Program-made: the position numbers and the translations under genes
Shown here: in pieces, positions 42,214 through 51,324 of the stretch
How the letters are laid out: each line of letters opens with the position of its first letter
Numbering within the stretch: the stretch's first letter is position 1
Notes under the pieces: model-generated
The model's input: only the letters and a program-made list of their open reading frames with translations
What the model was told of the DNA's origin: nothing
Database searches by the model: none
Assembly (NCBI RefSeq): GCF_013113735.1
Contig: NZ_CP053346.1
Span: forward strand, 1,054,001-1,118,000
DNA: 64,000 bases
Source: Sphingomonas sp. AP4-R1
GTDB lineage: Bacteria; Pseudomonadota; Alphaproteobacteria; Sphingomonadales; Sphingomonadaceae
Direction of reading: 5' to 3'

Positions 42214-42296
42214 CCGTTCGTCCTGAGCGAAGTCGAAGGACGTGCTCCGGGCGATTCGTGTGCAGCCCATGCTTCGACTGCGCTCAGCACGAACGG
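42214..42296. repeat. Inverted repeat of the GTCGAAG family between trpB and trpA
   Basis: The arms CCGTTCGTCCTGAGCGAAGT and its near complement CTTCGACTGCGCTCAGCACG (continuing to GAACGG) face each other across the trpB-trpA gap. The family is the same as at 26236 and 55233, although here the core reads GAGC(G)AAGTCGAAG. It could affect trpA expression. Confidence 0.75.
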
Positions 42297-42329
42297 CGTG
42301 GCTGGGACCAGCGTGAACGGAGGCCGGGC

Positions 42330-43157
42330 ATGAGCAATCGCATCGCCACCGCCTTCGCCCGTGCGCGCTCCGAAGGCCGCGCCGCGCTCGTCACCTTCGT
42401 CACCGGGGGCGATCCGTCGCTCGCCGCCACGCCCGCCATCCTCGATGCGCTGGTCGCGGGCGGAGCGGACCTGATCGAGTTGGGCCTGCCCTTCACTGAT
42501 CCGATGGCGGACGGTCCCGCGATCCAGCGCGCCAACCTGCGCGCGCTGGAGGCGGGCGCCACCAGCGCCACCATCATGGCCATCGCGCGTGATTTCCGCG
42601 CGCGTCATCCCCATGTGCCGCTCGTGCTGATGGGCTATGCCAATCCGATGCTGCGCCGGGGCGCCGATGCGTTCGCCGCCTCCTGCGTGGACGCGGGCGT
42701 GGACGGCGTGATCTGCGTCGATATTCCGGCCGAGCAGGATGTGGCGATGGGCCCGGCGCTGCGCGCGGCGGACGTCGCGTTCGTCCGCCTCGCCACGCCC
42801 ACTACCGATGCCGCGCGGCTTCCCGCCGTGCTGGAGGGGGCCGCGGGCTTCCTCTATTATGTCTCGGTCGCCGGCATCACCGGCAGCCAGCAGGCGGCGC
42901 AGGCCAGCATCGAGCAGGCGGTGGCTCGCCTGAAAGCGGCGACCGATCTGCCCGTCGCGGTCGGCTTCGGCGTCCGCACACCCGAACAGGCCGCGGCGAT
43001 CGGCCGCGTGGCCGACGGCGTCGTCGTCGGCTCCGCGATCGTCGAGGCCATCGCCGCTGCGGCGGAGGCGGGCGCAGATCCCGCCGCTGCCGCGCGCACC
43101 ATCGTGGCCGGGCTCTCCGCAGCCCTGGCCGGAACCAAGGAGGAGCAGCCCGCATGA
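42330..43157 (+). CDS. trpA: Tryptophan synthase alpha chain
   Basis: The 275-residue TIM barrel cleaves indole-3-glycerol phosphate. Catalytic Glu and Asp are in [16 protein letters not shown], and the phosphate site is [13 protein letters not shown] 42330 has GGAGG six bases ahead; the frame is open upstream through the repeat element but without family sequence. It overlaps accD by four bases. Confidence 0.96.
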   Translation: MSNRIATAFARARSEGRAALVTFVTGGDPSLAATPAILDALVAGGADLIELGLPFTDPMADGPAIQRANLRALEAGATSATIMAIARDFRARHPHVPLVLMGYANPMLRRGADAFAASCVDAGVDGVICVDIPAEQDVAMGPALRAADVAFVRLATPTTDAARLPAVLEGAAGFLYYVSVAGITGSQQAAQASIEQAVARLKAATDLPVAVGFGVRTPEQAAAIGRVADGVVVGSAIVEAIAAAAEAGADPAAAARTIVAGLSAALAGTKEEQPA

Positions 43158-44008
43158 GCTGGCTCGATCGCGTCCGCACCGCCGTCCCCTTCCTTCAGAA
43201 GAAGGAGACGCCCGACAATCTCTGGCACAAATGCCCCGCGTGCGGGACGATGGTGTTCACGAAGGAATATGAGGACAATCAGTCCGTCTGCCCGAAGTGT
43301 GATCATCATGGTCGCATCGGCCCGGATGCGCGCTTCGACGAGATTTTTGATAGTGGCGTCTATGTGCCGCTACCCAATCCGCAGGTGCGCGAAGATCCGC
43401 TGAAATTCCGCGATTCGAAGAAATATGTCGATCGCCTGAAAGCCGCGCGCACCGCGACCGGCGAGGGCGACGCGCTCGTCAATGCCAGCGGCCGGATCGA
43501 GGGGATGAAGGCGATCGTCGGCGTCCAGGATTTCGCCTTCATGGGCGGATCGATGGGCCTCGCCGTGGGCGCGGCCTTCGTCGTCGGGGTCGAGGCCGCG
43601 ATCGCCGAGCAATGCCCCTACATCATCTTCACGGCCGCCGGCGGCGCGCGCATGCAGGAGGGCATTCTCAGCCTGATGCAGATGCCCAAGACCACCGTGG
43701 CGATCCAGAAGCTGCGCGAGGCGGGCCTGCCCTATATCGTGGTGATGACCGATCCCACCACCGGCGGCGTCACCGCCAGCTATGCGATGCTGGGCGACGT
43801 GCAGATCGCCGAGCCGGGCGCCCTGATCGGTTTCGCCGGCCAGCGCGTGATCGAATCGACGATCCGCGAGAAGCTGCCCGATGGCTTCCAGCGCGCCGAA
43901 TATCTGCTGGCGCACGGGATGCTCGACATGGTCGTCCATCGCCACAAGCTGCGCGCCGAGCTGGCCCGCCTGATCGGCTATCTCTGCGGGGACAAGGCCG
44001 CTGCCTGA
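43154..44008 (+). CDS. accD: Acetyl-CoA carboxylase carboxyltransferase subunit beta
   Basis: The 284-residue subunit has an N-terminal zinc ribbon (HKCPACGTM and VCPKCDHHG) and a crotonase-like carboxyltransferase domain with [15 protein letters not shown] and [13 protein letters not shown]. Together with AccA it transfers carboxyl from biotin to acetyl-CoA in fatty-acid synthesis. It is coupled to trpA by an ATGA overlap and followed 15 bases later by folC, a common alphaproteobacterial order. Confidence 0.97.
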   Translation: MSWLDRVRTAVPFLQKKETPDNLWHKCPACGTMVFTKEYEDNQSVCPKCDHHGRIGPDARFDEIFDSGVYVPLPNPQVREDPLKFRDSKKYVDRLKAARTATGEGDALVNASGRIEGMKAIVGVQDFAFMGGSMGLAVGAAFVVGVEAAIAEQCPYIIFTAAGGARMQEGILSLMQMPKTTVAIQKLREAGLPYIVVMTDPTTGGVTASYAMLGDVQIAEPGALIGFAGQRVIESTIREKLPDGFQRAEYLLAHGMLDMVVHRHKLRAELARLIGYLCGDKAAA

Positions 44009-44023
44009 GCAGGGTTTGCGCTG

Positions 44024-45349
44024 ATGGCCGATCATGCCGTCTCGTCCGATCCGGCCGTGCAGGCGCAGCTCGATCGGCTGTCCCTGCTGTCGCCGGGGGC
44101 GGATATTCTCGGGCTGGAGCGGATCAGCGCGCTGCTGCGGCGGCTCGGCAATCCGCACCATGATCTGCCGCCGGTCTTCCATGTCGCGGGTACGAACGGG
44201 AAGGGCTCCACCTGCGCCTTTCTGCGCGCCGCGTTGGAGGCTGCGGGCCACAAGGTCCATGCTTATACGAGCCCGCATCTCGTCCGCTTCAACGAGCGGA
44301 TCCGCATCGCCGGCAGCCTGATCGAGGATGCGCTGCTGGCCGAATTGCTGGCCGAGGTGCTGGATGTCGGTGCCGATGTCGGCGCCAGTTTCTTCGAGGT
44401 GACGACCGCCGCCGCGTTCCTCGCCTTCGCGCGCACGCCGGCCGATGCCTGCGTGATCGAGGTGGGGCTGGGCGGCCGGTTGGATGCGACCAATGTGATC
44501 GAACGCCCGCTGATCTGCGGCATCGCGCAGCTCGGCCTCGATCATCAGCAGTTTCTGGGTGACCGGATCGAGGATATCGCGGCCGAGAAGGCCGGGATCG
44601 CCAAGGCCGGAGCGCCGCTCGTCACGCAGCATTATTCCGCCCGCATCGCGGCGCCCATCGCGCGCGCGGCGGCCGCCGTGAACGCGCCGTGGCTGGCGGC
44701 GGGCGCAGCCTGGTCGGTCGATGGCACGCGCGGGCGGCTCGACTATCGCGATCTGATCGGCCCGCTCGATCTGCCGCTGCCGCGCCTGCCCGGCGGGCAT
44801 CAGGCCGACAATGCCGGGCTCGCGATCGCGATGCTGCGTCATCAGGACGCGCTGGCCGTGCCGCCCGCCGCTCTGCGCGCGGCGATGGGCTGGGCCGAAT
44901 GGCCCGCGCGGCTCCAGCGGCTCGATCGCGGGCCACTGCCCGCTCTGCTCGCGCCGGGCAGCGAATTGTGGCTGGATGGCGGGCACAACCCCGCCGCCGC
45001 GCGCGTGATCGCCGAATATTTCCGGCTGCGCGTCGCGCCGGGCCGGCGCTTCCATATCCTGCTCGGCATGCTGGAGAATAAGGATCTGGAAGGCTTTCTC
45101 GAGCCTTTCGCCGGCAGCGGCGCGATCATCCATCCACTGCCCATAGCCGGCCATGCCTGCCACGCCCCCGCCGCCATCGCCGCCGCGGCCAACCAGGCCG
45201 GCCTCGCCGCACGCGCGGCCGGCGGGATCGAAGCCGCGCTGTCGGCGGTCGCGGCAGAGCGGGACGATCCCCCTCCGATCGTCCTTGTCGGCGGCTCGCT
45301 CTATCTCGCGGGCACTCTGCTCGCGGCGAACGGTACGCCGCCCGTCTGA
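44024..45349 (+). CDS. folC: Folylpolyglutamate/dihydrofolate synthase
   Basis: The 441-residue Mur-ligase-family enzyme adds glutamate to folates. The P-loop is GTNGKGSTCAFL, followed by HAYTSPHLVRFNERI, EVGLGGRLDATN and the C-terminal LDGGHNPAA. Length and motifs are normal. It is the last gene of the trp-acc-fol series; a Fur-like palindrome begins nine bases after its stop. Confidence 0.95.
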   Translation: MADHAVSSDPAVQAQLDRLSLLSPGADILGLERISALLRRLGNPHHDLPPVFHVAGTNGKGSTCAFLRAALEAAGHKVHAYTSPHLVRFNERIRIAGSLIEDALLAELLAEVLDVGADVGASFFEVTTAAAFLAFARTPADACVIEVGLGGRLDATNVIERPLICGIAQLGLDHQQFLGDRIEDIAAEKAGIAKAGAPLVTQHYSARIAAPIARAAAAVNAPWLAAGAAWSVDGTRGRLDYRDLIGPLDLPLPRLPGGHQADNAGLAIAMLRHQDALAVPPAALRAAMGWAEWPARLQRLDRGPLPALLAPGSELWLDGGHNPAAARVIAEYFRLRVAPGRRFHILLGMLENKDLEGFLEPFAGSGAIIHPLPIAGHACHAPAAIAAAANQAGLAARAAGGIEAALSAVAAERDDPPPIVLVGGSLYLAGTLLAANGTPPV

Positions 45350-45358
45350 TCTCGCTCT

Positions 45359-45379
45359 TATTGCGATTGACTTGCAATA
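45359..45379. promoter_or_regulatory. Fur-like palindrome TATTGC-N9-GCAATA
   Basis: Perfect six-base arms flank GATTGACTT, and the centre TGCGATT-G-ACTTGCA follows the 7-1-7 layout of Fur boxes. It ends 41 bases before the ATG of the DUF6628-type gene, so it would overlap that gene's promoter. No binding data are implied. Confidence 0.5.
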
Positions 45380-45420
45380 GCGTGAGTGCCAGCATCCCTC
45401 CCGTCCAGAAGGAGTGTATG

Positions 45421-45861
45421 ATGCAGAAGAGCTCGCAGGCGGCGAACATGCTGCCCTTCACGGTGCCGGAAAGCGCCTATGCGCGGCTGTTGCTCTATTC
45501 GGTGCGGCGGATGGCGGCGGGTGGCCTGGACGATGCGTTCGCCGCGCAGGCGCTGATCGGCGGGTTCGGCATCAATTTCCGCCGCCCGCTGGTGCTGTTG
45601 CGTGCGTTCATGGGCGAATCGGCACGGATCGCGGGCAAGAAGCTGATGGTGGCGCCCTGCTGCTGCGGTCGGATGACGGGGGACGAACGCGCCTTGATTT
45701 CGGCGGTGGCGCTGGCGCAGGATCATCCAGACCTCGCGCATGACGCCCTCGCCGAAACGCTCGCTGTGCCCTCCTGCCTCGGTCTGTTGACCAGCGCGCA
45801 GGCGGTGGCGGCCAGCTTCGCCGATCTCGGCATGCCGCTGTCGCCTCTTTTGGAAAGCTGA
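45421..45861 (+). CDS. DUF6628-type protein of unknown function
   Basis: The 146-residue protein has a central MVAPCCCGRMTGDERALIS motif with three adjacent cysteines, hydrophobic helices on both sides and no signal peptide. I recognise it as the sphingomonad DUF6628 type. The cysteine triplet could bind a metal or iron-sulfur centre, and the upstream Fur-like box supports an iron link; both are inferences. ATG 45421 has AAGGAG six bases ahead; ATG 45418 is only three bases from it. Confidence 0.75.
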   Translation: MQKSSQAANMLPFTVPESAYARLLLYSVRRMAAGGLDDAFAAQALIGGFGINFRRPLVLLRAFMGESARIAGKKLMVAPCCCGRMTGDERALISAVALAQDHPDLAHDALAETLAVPSCLGLLTSAQAVAASFADLGMPLSPLLES

Positions 45862-45901
45862 TCCCACGCGCCTGCGCTTCTCCCGCGATCCCGGCCGGCC
45901 G

Positions 45902-46339
45902 TTGACGGAGGGCGAGAGGGCGCTGGCGGCGCAGGCGTTCGGATCGACGCTCGATCCTGCGCGCGCACGAATCCACCGCGCGCGCTGGTGGCCATTCCAG
46001 CCACGCAATGTCGTGATGGCGCCCGATGGCGACATCTGGGTGCCGCCCGACGATGCGCTCTGGCGCGAGGATTATGCGACCGCCGAATGGAATGTGCGGG
46101 CTCTGTTCGTGCACGAACTTACCCACGTCTGGCAGCATCAAAGCGGCCTCTTTCTGCCGCTGCGGCGTCATCCCTTCTGCCGCTACACCTACGATCTCGT
46201 CCCCGGCCGCCCGCTGGAGGCTTATGGCATCGAGCAGCAGGCGATGATCGTCCAGCATGGCTGGTGGCGTCGCGCCCACGGGGAGGAACTGGGACCCTAT
46301 CGGGGCCTGCTGCCGGCGACGCGGGGCGGGAAGCGCTGA
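45902..46339 (+). CDS. HEXXH metallopeptidase-like protein (vgr-related type)
   Basis: The product has about 145 residues with the zinc-peptidase motif VHELTHVWQHQSG near residue 71 and a later glutamate in GIEQQAMIVQHGWW that could be the third ligand. Proteins of this kind in sphingomonads are annotated as vgr-related, function unknown. The TTG start at 45902 is uncertain: the frame is open upstream into the preceding gene (TRLRFSRDPGRP) without ATG or GTG. It is likely co-transcribed with the DUF6628 gene. Confidence 0.65.
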   Translation: MTEGERALAAQAFGSTLDPARARIHRARWWPFQPRNVVMAPDGDIWVPPDDALWREDYATAEWNVRALFVHELTHVWQHQSGLFLPLRRHPFCRYTYDLVPGRPLEAYGIEQQAMIVQHGWWRRAHGEELGPYRGLLPATRGGKR

Positions 46340-46346
46340 GGTTTCT

Positions 46347-46730
46347 TCATCCTCCCCATCGCAGATGGGGAGGGGGACCGTGGAGGGGCGTTGCCACACG
46401 CCCGAGGATGGCAGCGACGATGCACGGAAGATCCGCCATCGCGTCCCGCGCGGAAAAGCGCAGTACATCGATCCCTTGCTCAGCCAGCCAGCGATCACGC
46501 GCCTCGTCCCGCGCAGGACGATCACCCATGTCGTGAGCGATGCCGTCGATCTCGATCGCCAGCTTCCCGTGTGGGCAGTAGAAATCGAGTATGAAGAGCC
46601 CGATTGGATGCTGTCGGCGAAAGCGGTAGCCGCCGGGTCGTGATCGCAGAGCCGCCCAGAGGCGAACCTCTGGGGCTGTCATTGCCCTGCGAAGCTGTCG
46701 TGCTTTCTCCACCGTCCGGCGTGGCGCCAT
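46347..46730 (-). CDS. DUF559 (Vsr-like) endonuclease-domain protein embedded in a repeat
   Basis: The 127-residue protein matches the DUF559 nuclease fold: ARQLRRAMTAPEVRLWAALR, YRFRRQHPIG, LFILDFYCPHGKLAIEIDG (catalytic Asp/Glu), then the closing RDRWLAEQGIDVLRF. ATG 46730 and its ribosome site GGAGGGG lie within one flanking repeat arm, and the last residues (TPLHGPPPHLRWGG) are translated from the other arm. This suggests the gene travels with its repeats. It is convergent with the peptidase-like gene, seven bases apart. Confidence 0.78.
   Translation of the reverse strand: MAPRRTVEKARQLRRAMTAPEVRLWAALRSRPGGYRFRRQHPIGLFILDFYCPHGKLAIEIDGIAHDMGDRPARDEARDRWLAEQGIDVLRFSARDAMADLPCIVAAILGRVATPLHGPPPHLRWGG
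46350..46393. repeat. Left arm of the DUF559-flanking inverted repeat
   Basis: CCTCCCCAT-CGCAG-ATGGGGAGG forms a hairpin, followed by GGGACCGTGGAGGGG. The same modules occur in reverse order at 46730-46784. This arm encodes the C-terminal tail of the DUF559 protein. Confidence 0.75.
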
Positions 46731-46784
46731 TCCCCTCCACCACGCTGCGCGTGGTCCCCCTCCCCATGCAAGCATGGGGAGGAT
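46730..46784. repeat. Right arm of the DUF559-flanking inverted repeat
   Basis: Read on the minus strand it has a CCTCCCCAT/ATGGGGAGG hairpin, then GGGGACCACG, a CACGC/GCGTG hairpin and GTGGAGGGG, matching the left arm with an extra 13-base hairpin. It supplies the ribosome site and start of the DUF559 gene. Confidence 0.75.
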
Positions 46785-46835
46785 GCAGGGCGCGGCCTGC
46801 CGAAACAAGCCTACCGAAGAACAGAACCGCAGCCC

Positions 46836-47186
46836 TCAGGCCGAACGCCTCGCATCCTCCGCCAGCGCCAGCGCCAGCGTGTCGCGGATCGCGCGCAGGG
46901 GAGATGCGGGGGCAATCGGGGCGCCCGGTCCCTTGCGCGCCTCGTCGGTCAGCTGCTTCTGCACGCCCTTGATCGTATAGCCGTCGCGGTTGAGCAGATC
47001 GTGGATGCGCTGCACCAGAGCCACGTCGGCGGGCCGATAATAGCGGCGGTTGCCCGCGCGCTGCAGCGGCTTCAGCTGCGGAAAGCGCGTTTCCCAATAG
47101 CGCAGGATATGCTGGGGCAGGCCGAGCAGGTCCGCCACCTCGCTGATCGTGCGGAATGCGCTGTCGGGCTTGCCGCCGTCCGCCAT
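46836..47186 (-). CDS. MerR-family transcriptional regulator
   Basis: The 116-residue protein has a MerR winged helix: [33 protein letters not shown], then [19 protein letters not shown]. It lacks the long dimerisation helix and metal-binding cysteines of full MerR regulators. It follows ihfA by ten bases, a conserved alphaproteobacterial order. Its target is unknown. Confidence 0.88.
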   Translation of the reverse strand: MADGGKPDSAFRTISEVADLLGLPQHILRYWETRFPQLKPLQRAGNRRYYRPADVALVQRIHDLLNRDGYTIKGVQKQLTDEARKGPGAPIAPASPLRAIRDTLALALAEDARRSA

Positions 47187-47196
47187 CGTCTCGCGA

Positions 47197-47496
47197 TCAG
47201 CCCGCTTCGACGATGCGTTCGCGCATCGACTGGCTGGCGCGGAAGGTCAGCACGCGGCGCGGCGCGATCGGCACTTCGATGCCCGTCTTGGGATTGCGGC
47301 CCACGCGCTGCGCCTTGTCGCGCAGCACGAACGTGCCGAAACCGGAAATCTTGACGTTCTCGCCCCGGTCCATCGCGCCGCAGAGGTGGCCCAGCAGGTC
47401 CTCGACGATCTCGGCGCAGGCGGCCCGGGACAGGCCGATATTCTCATGAACGATTTCAGACAGATCGGCGCGCGTCAAAGTCCCCGAATCGAGCAT
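47197..47496 (-). CDS. ihfA: Integration host factor subunit alpha
   Basis: The 99-residue DNA-bending protein of the HU/IHF family shows [32 protein letters not shown], and the beta-arm [20 protein letters not shown]. The [11 protein letters not shown] form fits IHF-alpha rather than HU. It could assist sigma-54 promoters such as that of psp. It sits between fabH and the merR gene. Confidence 0.93.
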   Translation of the reverse strand: MLDSGTLTRADLSEIVHENIGLSRAACAEIVEDLLGHLCGAMDRGENVKISGFGTFVLRDKAQRVGRNPKTGIEVPIAPRRVLTFRASQSMRERIVEAG

Positions 47497-47629
47497 CTCT
47501 TCCCCCCAATATCTGGTCGGCTGTTCTAAACCGCATTGCGCGCTCGCAGCAAGTTGAGCGATGCGCGCTAAGCGGCTGTTTGAGAATGCGGCTTTGGCGG
47601 ATAACCGCGCCTGCCGGTTCGCCGCGCCG

Positions 47630-48592
47630 TCAGAAGCGGACGGCGGCGGCGCCCCAGGTGAAGCCGCCGCCCATCGCTTCCAGCACGATCACGTCGCCGC
47701 GCCGGATGCGCCCGTCGCGTACCGCCGTATCCAGCGCCAGCGGCACCGATGCGGCGGAGGTGTTCGCATGCTCGTCGACGGTGATGATCACCTTCTCCGG
47801 CGCCAGGCCCAGCTTGCGCGCGGTGGCGTCCAGAATGCGGCGATTGGCCTGATGCGGTACCAGCCAGTCGATCGCGTCGACGCCGAGCCCGGCCTTGTCG
47901 AGCGCTTCGCCCAGCACGGCCGCGAGATTCACCACGGCGTGGCGAAACACTTCCTGCCCCTTCATACGGAGCTTGCCGACCGTGCCCGTCGTGGAAGGGC
48001 CGCCATCGACATAGAGCAGCTGGTTATGCTGCCCGTCGGCATGGAGCGCGACGGAAAGGATGCCGCGATCCTCGCTGTCCTCGGCTGCCAGCACCACGGC
48101 GCCCGCGCCATCGCCGAACAGGACGCAGGTGGTGCGGTCGTCCCAGTCGAGGATCCGGCTGAACGTCTCCGCACCGATCACCAGAGCGGTGCGCGCGCTG
48201 CCCGCGCGAATCATGCTTTCCGCCACCGAAACGGCATAGAGAAAGCCCGAGCAGACAGCGGCGACGTCGAAGGAGACGCAGTCCGCAATGCCCAGCATAT
48301 GCTGGATGCGCGTGGCGGAGGCGGGAAAGGTCTGGTCGGGCGTGGCGGTCGCCAGCACGATCAGGTCGACGGCGGAAGCCTCGATCCCGGCGGCGGCCAG
48401 CGCGTTGCGCGCGGCTTCGGCGCCCAAAGTGGAGGTCGTCTCGCCGTCGCCGGCGATATGGCGGGCGCGGATGCCGGTGCGCGCGACGATCCACTCGTCG
48501 GACGTATCGACCGTCTCTGCCAGCTCGTCGTTGGTCACCCGGCGTTTGGGAAGGGCGGAGCCCGTTCCGGCAATCACGGCACGAAGCGTCAT
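47630..48592 (-). CDS. fabH: Beta-ketoacyl-ACP synthase III
   Basis: The 320-residue enzyme starts fatty-acid synthesis by condensing acetyl-CoA with malonyl-ACP. The catalytic triad is visible: Cys in [10 protein letters not shown], His in VPHQANRRI and Asn in [10 protein letters not shown]. It overlaps plsX by four bases. Length and residues are normal. Confidence 0.96.
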   Translation of the reverse strand: MTLRAVIAGTGSALPKRRVTNDELAETVDTSDEWIVARTGIRARHIAGDGETTSTLGAEAARNALAAAGIEASAVDLIVLATATPDQTFPASATRIQHMLGIADCVSFDVAAVCSGFLYAVSVAESMIRAGSARTALVIGAETFSRILDWDDRTTCVLFGDGAGAVVLAAEDSEDRGILSVALHADGQHNQLLYVDGGPSTTGTVGKLRMKGQEVFRHAVVNLAAVLGEALDKAGLGVDAIDWLVPHQANRRILDATARKLGLAPEKVIITVDEHANTSAASVPLALDTAVRDGRIRRGDVIVLEAMGGGFTWGAAAVRF

Positions 48593-49632
48593 GCGGCGCT
48601 GTCTACGGTCGGCTGCCTGGTTTCCGCAAGGTCTTCCGCGATTCTGTCGGTGATCCGTGCGCGGGCGAGCTTGGCCGCCACGCCGATCGCATTGGCGAAG
48701 CCGACGGCGGAGGCACTGCCGTGGCTCTTCACCACCGTACCGGTTAGGCCGAGGAAGACCGCGCCGTTGCGCGTGTTGGGATCCAGCCCCTGGCGCAGCA
48801 GCGTGATCGCCGGGCGCGAGAGCAGGAAGCCGAATTTGGAGCGGAGCGAGCTGGTGAAGGCGCGGCGGATCAGGTCACCGATGAAGGTGGCGGTGCCCTC
48901 GGCCGTCTTCAGCGCGATATTGCCGGAAAAGCCGTCGGAGACGATCACGTCGGCTTCGCCCCGGCCCAGCGCATTGGCCTCGATGAAGCCGTCGAATCGC
49001 AGGGGCAGGTGCGGGGCGCTGCGGATCAGGGCGGCGGCGTCGCGAACGGCATCCGTGCCCTTCATCTCCTCGGTGCCGATATTGAGGAGGCGCACCTTCG
49101 GCTCGGCGATGTCGTGGACGATGCGCGAATAGGCCGCGCCCATGATCGCGAATTCGAACAGGTTGCGCGCGTCGCACTCGGTATTGGCGCCGAGGTCCAG
49201 CATCACGAGATCGTGCGCGCCGAGGGTGGGCAGCAGGGCCGCCAGCGCGGGCCGGTCGATGCCGGATATGGTGCGGAGCGCGACCTTCGCGGTCGCCATC
49301 AGCGCACCGGTATTGCCGGCCGATACGGCGGCGTCGGCGGTGCCGTCCTTCACGGCGGCGATGGCGAGGCCCATCGAGGTCTTCTTCGCGCGGCGCAGCG
49401 CGACGCTCGGCTTTTCCTCGCCCGAGACGATTTCGGGCGCGTGCGAAATCGCGATTCGTCCGGCTGCGGCCTTGGCGCGCGCCACCAGCGGCGTGAGGAC
49501 AGCCTCGTCGCCGAACAACGTGAACGAAAGCGCGGGATCGTGGCGCAGAGCATGGACTACGCCGGCGACTGTCGTCTCCGGCCCAACATCTCCGCCCATC
49601 GCGTCAATCGCGAGATGCGGTGCCCCACTCAC
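48589..49632 (-). CDS. plsX: Phosphate acyltransferase PlsX
   Basis: The 347-residue enzyme makes acyl-phosphate from acyl-ACP for phospholipid synthesis. [25 protein letters not shown] and [16 protein letters not shown] are typical. It lies between rpmF and fabH, as in most proteobacteria, with coupled translation into fabH. Confidence 0.96.
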   Translation of the reverse strand: MSGAPHLAIDAMGGDVGPETTVAGVVHALRHDPALSFTLFGDEAVLTPLVARAKAAAGRIAISHAPEIVSGEEKPSVALRRAKKTSMGLAIAAVKDGTADAAVSAGNTGALMATAKVALRTISGIDRPALAALLPTLGAHDLVMLDLGANTECDARNLFEFAIMGAAYSRIVHDIAEPKVRLLNIGTEEMKGTDAVRDAAALIRSAPHLPLRFDGFIEANALGRGEADVIVSDGFSGNIALKTAEGTATFIGDLIRRAFTSSLRSKFGFLLSRPAITLLRQGLDPNTRNGAVFLGLTGTVVKSHGSASAVGFANAIGVAAKLARARITDRIAEDLAETRQPTVDSAA

Positions 49633-49673
49633 CCCAGACTCTATCCTTAAACGATCCAGCCCGAACGATCGGT

Positions 49674-49853
49674 TCAGGCGCTGACCGGAAGGATCTCGCG
49701 CCCGTTATAGTGGCCGCAATGGCCGCACAGCATATGCGGCTGCTTCAGCTCGCCGCAGTTCGAGCATTCCTGGAACGCTTCGGCCTGCAGCGCGTGGTGG
49801 CTGCGGCGCATGTTACGCCGCGAAGGCGAGGTTTTTCTCTTGGGGACGGCCAT
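49674..49853 (-). CDS. rpmF: 50S ribosomal protein L32
   Basis: This 59-residue ribosomal protein begins [20 protein letters not shown] and has a zinc ribbon (CSNCGELK and [13 protein letters not shown]). ATG 49853 is certain from the conserved N-terminus. It is the first gene of the rpmF-plsX-fabH-ihfA-merR series; the 40-base gap to plsX contains no obvious terminator. Confidence 0.97.
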   Translation of the reverse strand: MAVPKRKTSPSRRNMRRSHHALQAEAFQECSNCGELKQPHMLCGHCGHYNGREILPVSA

Positions 49854-50071
49854 CTCGGCACCTGTTCTGCAGAGGTCAAAAAAATGCGCGACGGGCCAAT
49901 AGCTTTTGCCACCCACGAACCACTGGTTCGGGGAGGGCTTGGGCCCGGCTCGTCGCGAACGGAGCCGCCCTATAGCGATTTCGGCCCGCGTTGCAAGTCG
50001 ATGACTCAGCCCGCTATGGGGTCCGATATGGCGGTCTGGCCCTGATAGGCCGCCCAAAAGGGGATCAAAAG

Positions 50072-50467
50072 ATGGTGTTGCCGATCACGACCACGATGGC
50101 GGGCGCCGCCACCATCCTCAATCTGTGGCTGGCGATTCGCTGCAGCCAGGTGCGCGTGCAGGGCAAGATCAATGTCGGTGACGGCGGCAATCCGCAGATG
50201 CTGGCGCGCGGCCGGGCGCATGCCAATTTCGTCGAATATGCGCCCTTCTTCCTGATCCTGCTCGGCCTGATCGAATATGCGCGCGGGCCCGAATCGTGGC
50301 TGTGGGGCGTCTCGGTGCTGTTCATCGTCGCGCGCATCGCCCATCCGCTCGGCATGGAGCAGCCGGCACCCAGCAGGCTGCGCGCCGGCGGCATCATGGT
50401 CACGTGGCTGATCCTGCTGATTCTCGCGGGCTACGCGCTGTACCTGCCCTACGCGATGCCGCGCTGA
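50072..50467 (+). CDS. MAPEG-family membrane protein
   Basis: The 131-residue protein has four membrane spans and the MAPEG pattern: [40 protein letters not shown] and ARIAHPLGM. Members are glutathione-dependent transferases or of unknown function. ATG 50072 follows a purine-rich AAAAGGGG. It diverges from rpmF. Confidence 0.88.
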   Translation: MVLPITTTMAGAATILNLWLAIRCSQVRVQGKINVGDGGNPQMLARGRAHANFVEYAPFFLILLGLIEYARGPESWLWGVSVLFIVARIAHPLGMEQPAPSRLRAGGIMVTWLILLILAGYALYLPYAMPR

Positions 50468-50474
50468 GTCAGAT

Positions 50475-50556
50475 CGTCATGCCAGCGAAAGCTGGCATCG
50501 CGTGCAGTAGAGCGATCGGCGGGCTTCGAGCGACCCCGGCCTTCGCTGGGGCGACG
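50475..50556. repeat. Paired hairpins between convergent genes
   Basis: ATGCCAGC-gaaa-GCTGGCAT at the left and ACCCCGGCC-ttcg-CTGGGGCG at the right, with GTCGTCAT/GCGACGG-type ends, form an imperfect inverted pair. It belongs to the dispersed GTCAT..CCGG hairpin family. It lies between the MAPEG gene and the convergent hydrolase gene and could end transcription from both. Confidence 0.6.
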
Positions 50557-50563
50557 GATAACG

Positions 50564-51229
50564 TCAGCCCCCCGCCAGCACCGTGTCCGCCACGAACGGG
50601 TTGCTCTTCCGCTCGTGGCCGAAGTTGGACATCGGGCCGTGGCCGGGGATGAAGGCGGTGGCGTCACCCAGCGGCCACAGCTTGGTGGTGATCGCGTCGA
50701 GCAGATCCTGATGATTGCCGCGCGGAAAGTCCGTGCGCCCGATCGATCCCTGGAACAGCACGTCGCCCACGATCGCCAGCTGGGAGGGCGCGTGGTGGAA
50801 CACGACATGGCCGGGCGTGTGGCCGGGGCAGTGATAGACGTCCAGCACCAGCTCGCCCACCGTCACCTGATCGCCATCCTCCAGCCAGCGATCCGGCTCG
50901 AACGGCTTCCCCTCGATCCCGTATTTGCGGCCGTCATCGTCGAGGCGGGAGATCCAGAAGCGGTCCTCCTCCTGCGGTCCCTCGATCGGCACGCCCAGTT
51001 CCTTGGCGAGCACGGCCGTGCCGCCACAGTGATCGATATGGCCATGCGTCACGAGCAGCTTCTCGATCGTCACCCCCGCCTGCGCCGCCGCCGCCTTCAG
51101 CCGCGGCAGATCGCCGCCCGCATCGACGAAGGCACCCTTCATCGTCTTCGTACACCAGATCAGCGAGCAATTCTGCTGAAGCGGGGTGACGGGCACGATC
51201 GCGGCGCGGAGCGGGGGCTGGCTGGTCAT
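50564..51229 (-). CDS. MBL-fold metallohydrolase (GloB-like)
   Basis: The 221-residue protein has the zinc motif THGHIDHCGG near residue 61, then YHCPGHTPGHV, AIVGDVLFQGS with the bridging aspartate, and FIPGHGPMS. It belongs to the glyoxalase II-like group, which hydrolyses thioesters or related substrates. ATG 51229 is chosen; the upstream frame lacks family sequence. It diverges from the pabB/C gene. Confidence 0.88.
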   Translation of the reverse strand: MTSQPPLRAAIVPVTPLQQNCSLIWCTKTMKGAFVDAGGDLPRLKAAAAQAGVTIEKLLVTHGHIDHCGGTAVLAKELGVPIEGPQEEDRFWISRLDDDGRKYGIEGKPFEPDRWLEDGDQVTVGELVLDVYHCPGHTPGHVVFHHAPSQLAIVGDVLFQGSIGRTDFPRGNHQDLLDAITTKLWPLGDATAFIPGHGPMSNFGHERKSNPFVADTVLAGG

Positions 51230-51324
51230 GCCCGCCGAAATGAGGCCGAAGCCGGGGAAGGGCAAGCCGCCGGTGCGCTTTCGGGATTTTGCCGCTGCGG
51301 CGGGGCGGCGTAAGGGCACGGCAA

